A stretch of 64,000 bases of DNA from Advenella sp. S44 (GCF_002810445.1 NZ_NEXS01000003.1:372001-436000); one strand, 5' to 3'. Shown: positions 9,609-20,016, counted from the first letter of the stretch. Numbers and translations are program-made. The notes: generated by a model not told the origin, from the sequence alone.

Positions 9609-10981
9609 AGATCCTGATCCTTGGCGCAGGACGCGTTGGTGCAAGCGTTGCCGAGAATCTTGTTTCTGAAAAAAACGATATCACCATTGTGGATACCGAT
9701 GGCGAACGCCTGCGCTATCTGCAGGACCGCATTGACCTGCGCGGCGTGCAAGGCGATGCCTCCATGCCTGAAGTGCTGCGCTCGGCGGGCGCCGACGATA
9801 CCGATCTGCTGGTCGCCTGTGCTGCTACCGATCCGGTCAACCTGGTGGCCTGTCGCATCGCCAAAGATGTCTTCAATATTCCCCGTCGCATTTCCCGTGT
9901 CCGCAGCTATGACTTTGCCAGCAATCCTGAGTTGATCAAGGAAAGCTTTGGCGTTGACTCGGTCATCAGTCCCGAAAACAGCGTAACTACGTATCTGCAC
10001 AGCCTGATCGAATTTCCGGAGGCCTTGCAGGTGGTGGAGTTCGGCGGCGGTCGCCTGAGCCTGCTGATCATCCGTATCGGTCGCATCAGTCCGCTGATCA
10101 ATCTGCGCGTCAACCGCAACGGACACAATCTGCCAGACCTGAACGCGCGCGTGCTGGAAATTTTCCGCAATGGCGCCTCGGTCGCGCTGGATCATCAGTC
10201 TGCCATTCAACAGGGTGATGAATTGGTTGTCGCTGTCGATACCCAGACCGGCAAGGAAGCGGTCGACAAGCTGCAGTATGCCTCACGCAAAGTGCGCACG
10301 GTCATGATAGCCGGCGGCGGCAATATTGGTTACCGGCTCGCGCGCAAACTCTCGCAGGGCAGCTATAACGTACGCATTCTTGAGAGCAACCGCCAGCGGT
10401 GCGAGACCCTGGCCACCTTGCTGCCCAGCAAAGTACTAATCTTGCAGGGCGATGCAACCGATGAAGCTTTGCTCGATAACGAAAACATCGAAGAGATGGA
10501 TACGTTTCTGGCTGTGACCAACGATGATGAAGACAATATCATGTCGTCCTTGTTGGCCAAGCGGCTGGGCGCCCGCAAGGTCGTGGCCCTGATCAATCGC
10601 AAGGCGTATGGTGAATTGATGGAAGGCAGCCTGATCGATATCGCCGTATCGCCTTCGCAAGCTACCATCGGCGCGTTGCTGCGCGATGTGCGACAGGGTG
10701 CCGTTGTGGCCGGACACCGGCTACGCTGGGGCAATGCCGAAGCCATTGAGTTCGAAGTCAATGGCGATAACAAGAGTTCACAGGTGGTGGGCAAATCCAT
10801 TGCCGAGCTCAAGTTGCCGAGAACGGCGATTGTGGCAGCCATTTTGCGTGAAGACGACGTGATCCTGCCCGAACCATCGACAACGATTCAGCCTGGCGAT
10901 CATGTGGTTGTTTTTGCCGGCACCCGGCAGGACATGCGGCGGGTTGAGAAACTCTTTCAGGTTTCGGTGTTTTTCTTCTAG
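9605..10981 (+). CDS. trkA: Trk system potassium uptake protein TrkA
   Basis: 458 residues. Peripheral cytoplasmic NAD(H)-binding regulator of the Trk K+ transporter. The protein is a duplicated RCK unit: nucleotide-binding motifs at the start (ILGAGRVGASVAENL) and again near residue 237 (IAGGGNIGYRLARKL), each followed by a TrkA-C ligand domain. The start overlaps the ntrX stop by 4 bp, so translation is coupled to the response regulator, and trkH follows 9 bp later. Linkage of ntrYX to trkA is also known in alphaproteobacteria, suggesting that K+ uptake is tied to this regulatory pair. Confidence 0.96.
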   Translation: MKILILGAGRVGASVAENLVSEKNDITIVDTDGERLRYLQDRIDLRGVQGDASMPEVLRSAGADDTDLLVACAATDPVNLVACRIAKDVFNIPRRISRVRSYDFASNPELIKESFGVDSVISPENSVTTYLHSLIEFPEALQVVEFGGGRLSLLIIRIGRISPLINLRVNRNGHNLPDLNARVLEIFRNGASVALDHQSAIQQGDELVVAVDTQTGKEAVDKLQYASRKVRTVMIAGGGNIGYRLARKLSQGSYNVRILESNRQRCETLATLLPSKVLILQGDATDEALLDNENIEEMDTFLAVTNDDEDNIMSSLLAKRLGARKVVALINRKAYGELMEGSLIDIAVSPSQATIGALLRDVRQGAVVAGHRLRWGNAEAIEFEVNGDNKSSQVVGKSIAELKLPRTAIVAAILREDDVILPEPSTTIQPGDHVVVFAGTRQDMRRVEKLFQVSVFFF

Positions 10982-10990
10982 GCCGCCAAC

Positions 10991-12460
10991 ATGCGCAATA
11001 TCCTGAATGTCCTGCATGCGCTTAGCCTGACAATGCTCGTCTTTTCCACGATACTGTTGTTTCCGCTAGGCGTCTCGCTCTATTTCGAGGATGGCGCGCA
11101 CAATGCTTTTCTGATCAGCCTGGGTATTTCTATTGTGATATCCGGCGTGTTGTGGCGGCTTACCAGCAGCTCCAAGGACGAAATTAACGCACGCAACGGT
11201 CTGCTGCTTGTATCGCTGGTCTGGTTGGTATTTCCCCTGATTGCGTCCCTGCCATTTGTGATTGATGCACAAATAGAAGGGCATTCGCTGACCTTTACCC
11301 ATGCCTACTACGAAGCCATGTCGGGTATTACCACGACAGGCGCATCGGTGTTGAACAATATCTCGTTGTTGCCGCCGTCCATCAATATCTGGCGCGTGAC
11401 CCTGATCTGGGTGGGCGGTATGGGGATTCTGGTGATGGCTGTCGCCATTATGCCGCTGCTGGGAGTGGGCGGTTATCAGATCATGCGCGGAGAAATACCC
11501 GGCCCCATGAAAGAAGAGAAGCTCACACCGCGCATCGCAGGTACGGCCAAGGCGCTGTATGCGATTTATATCTCGGTGTCCGCGCTTTGCGTGATTTGCT
11601 ATCGGCTGGCTGGCCTCTCGTGGTTCGATGCCTGGTGCCACGCGGCCTCGACCATGGCGCTGGGCGGATTTTCCATTTATGACGAAGGCTTCCAGCATTA
11701 TGATTCGGCGCTGGTCGACGCCGTGGCCTGCATATTTATGATCGTCGCCGGTATCAGTTTTGCCACGCATTACAATGTATTTAGATTTCGCAAGTTGCGC
11801 TATTACGTGACATGCCCGCAAACCAAAGTGTTTGTCGCCATTATGCTGCTGGGCGGACTGAGTGTCAGTATCTGGCTGTACTTGCACGGTGTGTATCCCA
11901 GCATCGGCCAGGCGTTGCGTTTTGGCATGTTTAACACGATCTCGCTGGCGACCACTACCGGTTTTGCCAATACGGACTATCTGCACTGGCCGATATTGTT
12001 GCCGGTTGTGATGCTGTTGCTCGGCAGCTTTTCTTCGTCAGCCGGTTCCACCGGTGGCGGCATCAAGCTGATCCGGGTCATCGTGATTTTCAAGCAGATC
12101 GGAGCCGAATTGCGCAAGGTGCTGCACCCGCATGCCGTGTGTCCCGTCAAACTGCAACGGCAGATTGTGCCGCCCGCCATTATTTCGTCCATCATGGCTT
12201 TCGTGCTTGTGTTTGTACTCATGAATGTGGCGCTCACCGGGGTGATGGTCATGTCCGGGCTTGATTTCAGCACCGCGTCATCGGCTGTCTTTGCCAGCCT
12301 GTCCAATATCGGCCCCGGCCTGGGGGCCGTCGGCCCGATGGGCAACTATTCCGGCCTGAACGATTTCCAGATCTGGATTTGTACTTTTGCCATGTTGGTC
12401 GGCCGCCTGGAGTTTTTCACCATACTGGTTCTCTTTACGCCAGGTTTCTGGAAGAAATAG
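10991..12460 (+). CDS. trkH: Trk system potassium uptake protein TrkH
   Basis: 489 residues, integral membrane K+ channel/transporter subunit. It has the expected ten or so hydrophobic helices and four pore-loop repeats with filter-like sequences: [35 protein letters not shown] and [13 protein letters not shown]. Ion passage is gated by TrkA, encoded directly upstream. The final stop is followed by a weak hairpin (12460-12476) without a T-run. In-frame with the trmL gene downstream there is a long open stretch, but the real trmL start lies after the trkH stop. Confidence 0.96.
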   Translation: MRNILNVLHALSLTMLVFSTILLFPLGVSLYFEDGAHNAFLISLGISIVISGVLWRLTSSSKDEINARNGLLLVSLVWLVFPLIASLPFVIDAQIEGHSLTFTHAYYEAMSGITTTGASVLNNISLLPPSINIWRVTLIWVGGMGILVMAVAIMPLLGVGGYQIMRGEIPGPMKEEKLTPRIAGTAKALYAIYISVSALCVICYRLAGLSWFDAWCHAASTMALGGFSIYDEGFQHYDSALVDAVACIFMIVAGISFATHYNVFRFRKLRYYVTCPQTKVFVAIMLLGGLSVSIWLYLHGVYPSIGQALRFGMFNTISLATTTGFANTDYLHWPILLPVVMLLLGSFSSSAGSTGGGIKLIRVIVIFKQIGAELRKVLHPHAVCPVKLQRQIVPPAIISSIMAFVLVFVLMNVALTGVMVMSGLDFSTASSAVFASLSNIGPGLGAVGPMGNYSGLNDFQIWICTFAMLVGRLEFFTILVLFTPGFWKK

Positions 12461-12506
12461 GGCGCATGTTGCGTCCCGCCCATTCCCCCTACAGCTAACG
12501 TTGCCC

Positions 12507-12971
12507 ATGCTTCATATTGCCCTGTTCGAACCTAAAATCGCCCCCAATACCGGAAACATCATTCGGTTGATTGCCAACAACGGCTGCTGGCTGCATCTGA
12601 TTGAGCCCATGGGATTTCGTATTGATGATGCCAAGATGCGTCGGGCAGGGCTGGATTATCATGATCTGGCCAACGTGACGATTCATCCAGACTATGCGTC
12701 GTTTACGTCCAGCGTACCGGGCCAGCGGATTTTTGCGATCACGACCAAAGGGACGCGGTCCTATACGGACGTCGCTTTCCAGGATGGCGATGTCCTGCTT
12801 TTCGGCGCCGAAACGACCGGCCTTTCGCCGCAAGTCATGGCTACGTTTTCCGACAGCACACGACTGAGGATTCCGATGCTGCCGAATAACCGGAGCCTGA
12901 ATCTGTCCAATGCCGTGGCGATCGTCAGCTACGAAGCCTGGCGGCAACTGGGCTTTGTGGCCGGTAGCTAG
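12507..12971 (+). CDS. trmL: tRNA (cytidine(34)-2'-O)-methyltransferase
   Basis: 154 residues, a small SPOUT-class methyltransferase (YibK family) that methylates the ribose of the wobble nucleotide in tRNA-Leu isoacceptors. The family pattern is clear: [18 protein letters not shown] at the N-terminus, the mid motif [12 protein letters not shown], and the knotted C-terminal SAM site [20 protein letters not shown]. The start at 12507 is chosen because the family begins MLHIALFEP; the reading frame is open upstream into trkH but has no homologous sequence there. It converges with comF, the two stops being 2 bp apart. Confidence 0.95.
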   Translation: MLHIALFEPKIAPNTGNIIRLIANNGCWLHLIEPMGFRIDDAKMRRAGLDYHDLANVTIHPDYASFTSSVPGQRIFAITTKGTRSYTDVAFQDGDVLLFGAETTGLSPQVMATFSDSTRLRIPMLPNNRSLNLSNAVAIVSYEAWRQLGFVAGS

Positions 12972-12973
12972 TA

Positions 12974-13765
12974 TCAGTCCGGAAAGCCGATAGCAGAGGG
13001 CTCATCGCGAATAACGCAAGGCGTTCGTGCAATGACAACGGCGAACACCTTTTGCACGCCCGCCGCTTTCAATGCGCGGGCCGCCGCATTCAGCGTACTG
13101 CCCGTGGTCAGCACATCGTCCACCAATACAACGCAAGGCAGCGGCGCATTTCGCGCGCAATAATACACATGTGCGGTATTGGCGCGCCGTTGCAGGCGAT
13201 TCAGTGTGCTTTGCTTCAGACGCGCCGGCTCCCGGTACAGCAGTGAAAGCAGCACCGGCATTTTTAACAGGCGACCCAGCCTGATGGCGAACTCGCCTGC
13301 AGGATTAAAGCCACGTCGTTGCAATGAGCGATGGCTGCCAGGTATAGGCACCAAGGGTGTAGTCGCCGGCCATGGTGGCGTCGCGTGTTGGGCATGGCCC
13401 CACTGTATGGCATCAACCGCCAGTGCAGCAAAAATGGTTGCCAACTGAAATTGACGCGCATTTTTGAAACGCAGCACCAGGCTGTCGGCCGGGGCGACAT
13501 AATCGAACGCGGCCACGACGTTTTGCACCGCAGGCGTCTGGTCGTCGCAGTCGGGGCATGGCACGTTAGCCGGCAGCGCCAGTGCACAACGTGCGCAGCG
13601 CCAGGGGTAATGGCGCATGGAATACTGCACATCATGGGTGCAGCCGGCGCATAAGCGTCCTATGGGCGCTGGGCCGTTGCATAGTGGACAGGCTGTCAGC
13701 GTCTGGCGGGCAAAGTGAGCGCGCAAGTCGGAAAATCGTCTGGAAAGCGGCCCCTTTTTGGCCAT
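12974..13765 (-). CDS. comF: ComF family phosphoribosyltransferase-like protein
   Basis: 263 residues. ComF-type proteins are needed for natural DNA uptake in several bacteria; the E. coli relative GntX and others are used in processing DNA or nucleotides. Two CXXC pairs at the N-terminus (CPLCNGPAPIGRLCAGC and CARCALALPANVPCPDC, about residues 22-75) form zinc-binding sites. The C-terminal type I phosphoribosyltransferase domain has the PRPP-binding motif VVLVDDVLTTGSTLNAA near residue 215. Transcribed leftward, diverging from bioC with an 81-bp gap. The name is by family; competence has not been shown by sequence. Confidence 0.9.
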   Translation of the reverse strand: MAKKGPLSRRFSDLRAHFARQTLTACPLCNGPAPIGRLCAGCTHDVQYSMRHYPWRCARCALALPANVPCPDCDDQTPAVQNVVAAFDYVAPADSLVLRFKNARQFQLATIFAALAVDAIQWGHAQHATPPWPATTPLVPIPGSHRSLQRRGFNPAGEFAIRLGRLLKMPVLLSLLYREPARLKQSTLNRLQRRANTAHVYYCARNAPLPCVVLVDDVLTTGSTLNAAARALKAAGVQKVFAVVIARTPCVIRDEPSAIGFPD

Positions 13766-13846
13766 GGCGGATTCCCCTTCATTACAATGATAGATTGCAT
13801 AATTTGCCGCAATACGTTTGCGGTATCAATCAGGTTTGTGATAACA

Positions 13847-14764
13847 ATGTCCCAGCTCATTCACTCGGCCTCCCGGCTGCCCATCAATATGGCGCATGTC
13901 CGTCAGCAATTTGCCCGTCGTGGCACACTGGAGGACGCGCGTTTTTTCTACGATGAGATCGCCACGCGCATGATCGATCGGCTGGGCTATATCAAGGTGG
14001 CGCCCGAGCGGATTGTCGATGCCGGCTGCGGTCCCGGCAATTCATTTTATTTGCTGGCAGCGCGCTACCCGCAGGCATCGATTGTTGGGGTGGATCATTG
14101 CGCGCCGTTTATTAAACACTGCGAAAGTCAGTTTGTATCCAGGGGGCTTAAATCTGTCTTGCAAAAGATCAGGGGAAGACAGGGCTTTTCTTTTGCGCTC
14201 GCCGATATGGCTGCGATGCCCATGGGGCCGGAATCGGTCGATATGGTGTGGTCCAATCTGGCCCTGCACTGGCATCAGCAACCGCATGACGTCATACGTG
14301 AATGGCGTCGGGTCTTGCGCAACAACGGCCTGGCCATGTTCTCCTGTCTGGGGCCCGGCACCTTTCGCGAATTGCGCAGCGCGGTTGCGGCGGCCGGCAT
14401 TCAGACCCAAACTATGCAATTTGTCGATATGCATGATTTCGGAGACATCCTGCTGGAAAATGGCTTCATGGATCCGGTCATGGACCAGGAGGTCATTACG
14501 CTGACTTATCGCACGGTGCCCGCCTTGCTCAAAGATGTACGCGGCTTGGGTGGCAATCCGAGTGAGGCGCGTGCCGATGGATTGAGGGGGCGGGCGTGGT
14601 ATCGGCGCCTTTTCGAGGCATTGGAAGCCGGACGAGGAGCAGATGGCTTATTGCGCTTGTCATTGGAAGTGGCTTATGGGCATGCGTGGTGCAAGCCGGT
14701 GAGACAAAATGCGGCGGGCGAGACCCTGGTCCCCGTTAGCGCCATCAGGCGGGCGCTGCGCTGA
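13847..14764 (+). CDS. bioC: BioC-like malonyl-ACP O-methyltransferase
   Basis: 305 residues. Class I SAM-dependent methyltransferase: motif I VDAGCGPGNSFYLLA near residue 47, acidic residue after strand 2 (GVDHC), and motif II VDMVWSNLALHWHQQ. The last of these and the C-terminal pattern KDVRGLGGNP are typical of BioC, which methylates malonyl-ACP to start pimelate synthesis for biotin. No other biotin gene is present, so the role rests on family resemblance. The start at 13847 gives the family N-terminus MSQLIHSASRL; the frame is open further upstream but there overlaps comF. Confidence 0.78.
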   Translation: MSQLIHSASRLPINMAHVRQQFARRGTLEDARFFYDEIATRMIDRLGYIKVAPERIVDAGCGPGNSFYLLAARYPQASIVGVDHCAPFIKHCESQFVSRGLKSVLQKIRGRQGFSFALADMAAMPMGPESVDMVWSNLALHWHQQPHDVIREWRRVLRNNGLAMFSCLGPGTFRELRSAVAAAGIQTQTMQFVDMHDFGDILLENGFMDPVMDQEVITLTYRTVPALLKDVRGLGGNPSEARADGLRGRAWYRRLFEALEAGRGADGLLRLSLEVAYGHAWCKPVRQNAAGETLVPVSAIRRALR

Positions 14765-15019
14765 TAGACGGGCTGCGCGCAGTTGTCAACGCGAACCTCA
14801 GCGTGGCGCCTCCCCCAGCGTGGCGGACCCTGTATGACGACCCCCAGTACTGCGCCCCCAATATGACGACTGTGATTGAGGCGGCTTGAGCGGCGATTGG
14901 CGATGGCATGGGTAATGTGGGATAGGGGATGCAGATGTCGCGGTGCCGGCGTGCTGGCGCAGATTTCGGATGCAGGGACTGGCTTCGGGGTACAGTTGCC
15001 AGGTGCCAGACCAAATGAG

Positions 15020-16060
15020 CTATTCGCTGCGTGACTCGCGCGATAGCAGCCGCGACACGGCGTCAAGTGGCGATACCTTGTCGAACAGCACGCTGCAGAC
15101 CGCCTCGGTAATGGGCATATCAATATCCAGGCTACGCGCCCGCATCAGGGCAGCCTGCGCGCAGCGTACGCCTTCGGCCGTCATGCCGGAAGACAGAATT
15201 GTATCCAGGTCCTGCCCCTGGCCCAGTGCGACGCCAACCTGCCGGTTGCGTGACAGGTCTCCGGTAGCGGTCAGGACAAGATCGCCAAGGCCGGTCAGTC
15301 CGCTGAACGTGGCAGCATCGCCTCCCAGAACTAGACCCAGGCGACTCATTTCAGCAAGCCCTCGTGTAATGAGCGCTGCGCGCGCGTTCATGCCCAGTGC
15401 CAGGCCGTCGGCAATGCCGCAGGCAATGGCAATGACGTTTTTCATGGCGCCGCCCACTTCAACGCCAACCACATCCTGGCTTCGATAAATTCGAGTATTG
15501 CCTGCATGCAGGGCTGCGGTCGCCCGTGTGCGGACACACTCATGGCGGCTGGCGACGGTGAGCGCCACCGGAAGCCCCTGGGCCACTTCACGCGCAAAGG
15601 AAGGGCCGGACAACACGCCGGTATGCGGTATGGTATCGGCAAGAATGGCCTGCGCCACTTCGTGTGGCAGGCGCGCCGTTTGCTGTTCGAACCCTTTGCA
15701 CGTCCATAGTACAGGCGTTGTCTGCAGGCCGGCGGCGGGCAGGTGATCGCGCAAGATCGCGCAGGTGTGCGCGATGGCCGCTACAGGCGTGCCCAGGATA
15801 ATGAGGGATGAAGATGCGTCCTGCAGAAAGGCGAACGCCTGTTCAAGGCTGTCGCAGGCCAGAAGCCCGGCAGGCAGGGCGATGTCCGGCAGGTATCGCC
15901 GATTGCGGTGCTGCAGGTTGATGTCATGCGCCGTTTTTGGATCGCGCGCCCAGATCATGACCTGGGCGTTATGACAGGCGGCATGCGCCAGTGCTGTGCC
16001 CCAGCTGCCCGCGCCAAGAACCAGCACACGCAATGGCAACAATGTGGACACAGACGTCAT
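15020..16060 (-). CDS. gpsA: Glycerol-3-phosphate dehydrogenase [NAD(P)+]
   Basis: 346 residues. Reduces dihydroxyacetone phosphate to sn-glycerol 3-phosphate, the backbone for phospholipids. The dinucleotide-binding motif [15 protein letters not shown] lies near residue 14, and the substrate/catalytic lysine is in [17 protein letters not shown] near 205, followed by [18 protein letters not shown]. It is the last gene of the leftward rhodanese-grxC-secB-gpsA group, 6 bp after secB, the same order as in E. coli. A 255-bp gap to the convergent bioC contains nothing recognisable. Confidence 0.97.
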   Translation of the reverse strand: MTSVSTLLPLRVLVLGAGSWGTALAHAACHNAQVMIWARDPKTAHDINLQHRNRRYLPDIALPAGLLACDSLEQAFAFLQDASSSLIILGTPVAAIAHTCAILRDHLPAAGLQTTPVLWTCKGFEQQTARLPHEVAQAILADTIPHTGVLSGPSFAREVAQGLPVALTVASRHECVRTRATAALHAGNTRIYRSQDVVGVEVGGAMKNVIAIACGIADGLALGMNARAALITRGLAEMSRLGLVLGGDAATFSGLTGLGDLVLTATGDLSRNRQVGVALGQGQDLDTILSSGMTAEGVRCAQAALMRARSLDIDMPITEAVCSVLFDKVSPLDAVSRLLSRESRSE

Positions 16061-16066
16061 GCGTGT

Positions 16067-16615
16067 TTATTGGCGCGTTGTACCGGGCGGAACGTAAATG
16101 CCTGAACCACTACTGTCGGCGGCTTCATTTCCGCCAGCCTGACCTGCCTGCTCCTGTGCTTGCTGTGCGCGCTGTTCGAACAGGGCCTGGAAGTTGACTT
16201 CAGCCAGGTGCAGCGGAGGCAGAGAAGTGCGGTTGATGGCATCGGCCACGTTGGCGCGCAGATACGGAAACAGCATGGTAGGGCAGACAATGCCTATCAG
16301 AGGCTCGAACTGTTCTTCGGGCACATTGGCGATTTCAAAAATGCCTGCCTGGGTGGCTTCAACAAGATACAGCGTCTTGTCGCCGACTTTGGTGGTCGTT
16401 GTCACGGTGACAGTCGCTTCGAAAACGGTTTCGGCCAGCCGCTCGCCGCCAACGTTCAGGGAGACTTCGACATTGGGCGTTTCCTGTTCCAGGAAAATTT
16501 GCGGCGCATTAGGCATTTCCAGCGACAGGTCTTTCAGATAGACGCGTTGCATCGCAAATACCGGATCTGTTCCTGTTGCGTCGTTGTTGGATGCAGCGTT
16601 GTTTTCGTCAGCCAT
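16067..16615 (-). CDS. secB: Protein-export chaperone SecB
   Basis: 182 residues. Cytosolic tetrameric chaperone that holds precursor proteins unfolded and hands them to SecA. Typical family sequences are present: [19 protein letters not shown] near residue 20, [18 protein letters not shown], and the C-terminal core with [19 protein letters not shown] and [16 protein letters not shown]. The C-terminal tail (about 152-182, rich in Gln, Gly and Ala) is longer than in E. coli. It lies between grxC and gpsA, the order conserved in many proteobacteria. Confidence 0.98.
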   Translation of the reverse strand: MADENNAASNNDATGTDPVFAMQRVYLKDLSLEMPNAPQIFLEQETPNVEVSLNVGGERLAETVFEATVTVTTTTKVGDKTLYLVEATQAGIFEIANVPEEQFEPLIGIVCPTMLFPYLRANVADAINRTSLPPLHLAEVNFQALFEQRAQQAQEQAGQAGGNEAADSSGSGIYVPPGTTRQ

Positions 16616-16655
16616 ATAACTTCCTAATTATGTAAATGTATTAAAAATATGCGGG

Positions 16656-16916
16656 TTATGCACCCAGCATGGTAACCAGTTTTCCTTCGCGGTCAAGGGC
16701 CATCAGATCGTCACATCCGCCCACATGTTCGTGGCCGATGAAGATTTGTGGCACGGTTGTGCGCCCGCCTGAGCGTTCGATCATAGCAGCACGTTGTTCG
16801 CGATTGGTGTCAATGCTGATTTTTTCAAAATCGGCAACACCGCGTTCACGCAACAGTTTCTCTGCCCGTACACAGTAAGGACAGGTTTGCTTGTAATACA
16901 TGGTCACTTTTTGCAT
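16656..16916 (-). CDS. grxC: Glutaredoxin 3
   Basis: 86 residues, the standard size for a dithiol glutaredoxin. The active site CPYC is at C12 and C15, and the glutathione-binding segments TVPQIFIGHEHVGGCDDL and the cis-proline are present. It reduces disulfides and mixed disulfides using glutathione in the cytoplasm. The gene sits in the same leftward group as the rhodanese protein, secB and gpsA. Confidence 0.97.
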   Translation of the reverse strand: MQKVTMYYKQTCPYCVRAEKLLRERGVADFEKISIDTNREQRAAMIERSGGRTTVPQIFIGHEHVGGCDDLMALDREGKLVTMLGA

Positions 16917-16975
16917 GATGAGTCTCTACGTAGGAGTTGGTCTGGCGCTGCGCTGCAGCGCGGTCCCAGGTGAAG

Positions 16976-17392
16976 TCAGGCGTGGTGCTTGACGGGCATG
17001 CCCTCGGTTTTCCAGGCGCCCATGCCGCCGGCCAGCGTATATACGTTTTCGGTGTTCTTGCCGCGCAGTACGTCAGCCATTTTGGCCGATTCACGCCCAT
17101 TATCGCATACCAGGATCAGTGGTTTGTTGCGAGGCAGTGTACCGGCCTTCTGTTCGAAGTCGGCTGCCGGAAGATGGCGCGCAGACGGGATAGAGCCGCT
17201 GCGAAAACTATCGACAGGCCGCAGGTCAACAAACACGGCGTTTTCACGGTTAACCAGATTGACCGCTTCTTTGACGTTCAGGCCGGTGTTGCCCTTGCCT
17301 CGCTTGCGCAACTGGGGAAAAATCAGCAGTGCGCCGGAGACCAGCAGAAAAATGAGAAAGTAAATCGAGTTCTGATAAAAGAGAAAATCCAC
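16976..17392 (-). CDS. Membrane-anchored rhodanese-like protein (YibN-like)
   Basis: 138 residues. One N-terminal TM helix (about 5-25, YFLIFLLVSGALLIF) is followed by a single rhodanese domain. The active-site cysteine is in LVCDNGRES near residue 98. Such proteins may carry sulfur or have a redox or membrane-protein role; the E. coli relative is YibN. The start is the GTG at 17392, which has AGGA seven bases upstream. It is the first gene of the leftward group; grxC follows after 59 bp. Confidence 0.85.
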   Translation of the reverse strand: MDFLFYQNSIYFLIFLLVSGALLIFPQLRKRGKGNTGLNVKEAVNLVNRENAVFVDLRPVDSFRSGSIPSARHLPAADFEQKAGTLPRNKPLILVCDNGRESAKMADVLRGKNTENVYTLAGGMGAWKTEGMPVKHHA

Positions 17393-17434
17393 GGTGCATC
17401 CTGTAAATGCGTTTTTTAAACGCTGAATTTACTG

Positions 17435-17440
17435 ATTATA
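17435..17440 (-). promoter_or_regulatory. Putative -10 element for the rhodanese-grxC-secB-gpsA group
   Basis: On the minus strand the sequence reads TATAAT, a perfect -10 match, 43 bp before the GTG of the rhodanese gene. No good -35 hexamer is seen at 16-18 bp, so the promoter call is tentative. Confidence 0.4.
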
Positions 17441-17572
17441 AAATAGCTAGCCTATTCGCGATAAGACTTCTGTAAAATAGAGGAAAATTAATGGTTGACC
17501 CGGGCCGCAGGCACGTGGCGGGCCGATTTTCAACCCGGTAACGTTTTTTAGTTTGTCTTGCGGGAATCAACA

Positions 17573-18325
17573 ATGTATAAGCTAGTGTTAATGCGCCACG
17601 GCGAAAGCCAGTGGAATCTTGAAAACCGGTTCACCGGCTGGAAAGACGTCGACCTGACCGAAACGGGCCGCCAACAGGCCTGGGACGCGGGCCAGCTGCT
17701 CAAAAAAGAGGGTTTCACCTTCGATCTGGCATTCACATCTGTGTTAAAGCGGGCAATCCGCACGCTCTGGATTGCGTTGGACGCCATGGACGCCATGTAT
17801 ACGCCCGTGCATCCGAGCTGGCGCCTGAACGAGCGGCATTATGGCGCGCTCGAAGGGTTGAACAAGGCCGAAACTGCGCAGAAGTATGGCGACGAGCAGG
17901 TCCTGGTATGGCGGCGTGCCTACGCGATCGCCCCTGAACCCCTGGAGGGCAATGACGAGCGGCATCCCCGCTTCGATGAGCGTTACGGGCGCATCGCGCC
18001 AGCCGATTTGCCTGCGACCGAATGCCTTAAGGATACCGTGGCACGGGTATTGCCCTTATGGGAGGAGTCCATTGCTCCTGCCATCAAGGCAGGTCGCAAT
18101 GTGCTCATATCGGCCCATGGCAATAGCCTGCGCGCGCTGATCAAACATCTGGATCAGATCTCCGAAGAGGATATCGTCAATTTGAATATTCCCACCGGTC
18201 AGCCCTTGGTTTATGAACTGGATGAAAACCTCAAGCCCATTAAACATTACTACCTGGGCGATCAGGAAGCCATCGCGGCTGCCATGGCTGCGGTTGCTGC
18301 CCAGGGAAAAGCCAAAAAGGACTGA
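17573..18325 (+). CDS. gpmA: 2,3-bisphosphoglycerate-dependent phosphoglycerate mutase
   Basis: 250 residues, the same length as E. coli GpmA. Interconverts 3- and 2-phosphoglycerate in glycolysis. The phospho-histidine motif is [10 protein letters not shown] (H9); the second half of the active site includes [14 protein letters not shown] near residue 87 and [13 protein letters not shown] near 182. The ATG at 17573 is chosen over a TTG at 17558 because it gives the exact family N-terminus. In E. coli the position next to envC is held by the unrelated cofactor-independent enzyme gpmI. envC follows 62 bp downstream. Confidence 0.97.
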   Translation: MYKLVLMRHGESQWNLENRFTGWKDVDLTETGRQQAWDAGQLLKKEGFTFDLAFTSVLKRAIRTLWIALDAMDAMYTPVHPSWRLNERHYGALEGLNKAETAQKYGDEQVLVWRRAYAIAPEPLEGNDERHPRFDERYGRIAPADLPATECLKDTVARVLPLWEESIAPAIKAGRNVLISAHGNSLRALIKHLDQISEEDIVNLNIPTGQPLVYELDENLKPIKHYYLGDQEAIAAAMAAVAAQGKAKKD

Positions 18326-18387
18326 TGTGATCGGGGTCTTGCGCAAGTTGCGGCTTCTGTTTGAATGCCGGCCATAGGGAAGGCGCC

Positions 18388-20016
18388 ATGAGTGGACGCG
18401 GCTCCCTGTTATCGCTTCGTTTGCTCGGGAGCGCCACGCTTGCCTGTATGGTGTTGCTTGCGGGCGGGCCGGCGGGCGCGCAATCGATCTCTTCGCTTAC
18501 CAAACAGCAGCAGAATGCCGAGCAGTTGCGCCGCGATCTTCAGGAAAAAATTGCGCAAGTGCAGAAACGCATCGACGAATCGGAGAGCGACCGCAAGGAT
18601 GTGACCGAATCGTTGCGTCAGTCTGAAACCGAAATTTCCCGGCTCAACGCGCGGCTTGATGATCTGGATAGTCAGCGGGACAAGACCGAAAGGGAGCTGG
18701 ACAACTTGCGTAAACAGCAGGCCGGACAGCAGGCGCTGATGGAACAGCGGCGTCAGGAATTGGCCCAGCAGCTCAAGTCCCAGTACACGCACGGCGTCTC
18801 GCCGTGGGCTGCACTGCTCTCGGGCGATGATGCGCAAAAAATCGGCCGTGACCTGACTTATCTGAGCTATGTCGCCAAGGCAAGAGCGCAGGCCGTCCAG
18901 GCCCTCAATACTGAAATTGCCCGGCTGGACGCGGTCAAGAAAAAGGTGGCGGGTCATCAGAAAACGTTGCAGGCGCTGGCCAATGAAGCAGAAAAAGGCA
19001 AAGCAGAGCTGGAGCAGGAAAAACAGAAGCATGCCAAGGTACTGGCCACTATTGAGGCAGATCTGAAAGCGCGGCGCTCGCAAGCCGGCAAACTGGCGCG
19101 GGACGATAAACGCCTGAATGCGCTGATTGATGATATCCAGGGTAGTATTGCCAAGCAGCGCGAGGCCATCCGTCGGGCTGCTATCGAGCGGCAAGCGCGC
19201 GAGGCTGCCAGACGCAAGGCGCTGCAGCAGGCGCGTGAGCAGGCTGCGCGTCAGGCTGCCCAGCAGGCCGCGCTCGCGGCAAAACGCGCCGAACAGGCTG
19301 CGCGTCAGGCCCAACAGGCCCGCGAGGCAGAGCAGCGCGCCTACATGACGGCCGAAGAGCAGGCAGAGGCATTGCGTCGTGCCCGCGAAAATGCGCCATC
19401 TGCCGCGACCGGCCCGGCGCCTTCTTCGCCGGATCTGCAGACTGCCAGCCGTTCAGAGCAAGCGGCCCGGCAGCAATTGGCGCAGGCACGGATACAGCGG
19501 GAAAATCTGGAAATTGATCGCGAAAAAGCTCGCCTGGCTCGCCTCAGGGCAGAAGAAGAAGCCCGGCTGGCGCAAAAAGCGCGTGAAGACGAACGGAAGG
19601 CCGCAGCAGATGCTTCATCGGGCAGTGCCGGCCTGCAGCGCGGCGCGCCCTGGCCCGTGCGTGGTACTGTGCAAGGTCGGTTCGGCACGCCGCGCCCCGA
19701 CACGGGTGACGTCTGGCGGGGAATCCTGATCCGTGCCGGCAACGGCGCACCGGTCAAGGCGGTGGGCGGTGGTCGCGTGGTTTATGCGGCGTGGATCCAG
19801 GGGTTTGGTAACCTCATCATTGTGGATCACCAGAACGGCTATCTGAGTGTATATGGTTACAATCAGAGCCTGAGCAAGGGCGTAGGGGATCGCGTGCGTA
19901 TTGGCGAGACCATTGCCCGTGTCGGGGCTACGGGGGGGCAGGTTGAACCGGGCCTCTATTTTGAAATCAGACAAGGATCTACTCCGGTAGATCCTGTGAG
20001 CTGGCTGGCCCGGTAA
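18388..20016 (+). CDS. envC: Murein hydrolase activator EnvC
   Basis: 542 residues. Periplasmic activator of the septal amidases in cell division, acting with FtsEX. A signal peptide covers about residues 1-33. A long coiled coil (about 40-290), an Arg/Ala/Gln-rich helical region (to about 410) and a C-terminal LytM/M23 domain (about 420-542) follow. The LytM catalytic residues are lost: the HxxxD site reads VWRGILI and the HxH site reads GLYFEIR, the same pattern as in EnvC of E. coli (RWKGMVI, YGYN, LYFEIR). So it activates hydrolases but is not one. The start at 18388 has GGGAAGG before it. Confidence 0.93.
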   Translation: MSGRGSLLSLRLLGSATLACMVLLAGGPAGAQSISSLTKQQQNAEQLRRDLQEKIAQVQKRIDESESDRKDVTESLRQSETEISRLNARLDDLDSQRDKTERELDNLRKQQAGQQALMEQRRQELAQQLKSQYTHGVSPWAALLSGDDAQKIGRDLTYLSYVAKARAQAVQALNTEIARLDAVKKKVAGHQKTLQALANEAEKGKAELEQEKQKHAKVLATIEADLKARRSQAGKLARDDKRLNALIDDIQGSIAKQREAIRRAAIERQAREAARRKALQQAREQAARQAAQQAALAAKRAEQAARQAQQAREAEQRAYMTAEEQAEALRRARENAPSAATGPAPSSPDLQTASRSEQAARQQLAQARIQRENLEIDREKARLARLRAEEEARLAQKAREDERKAAADASSGSAGLQRGAPWPVRGTVQGRFGTPRPDTGDVWRGILIRAGNGAPVKAVGGGRVVYAAWIQGFGNLIIVDHQNGYLSVYGYNQSLSKGVGDRVRIGETIARVGATGGQVEPGLYFEIRQGSTPVDPVSWLAR

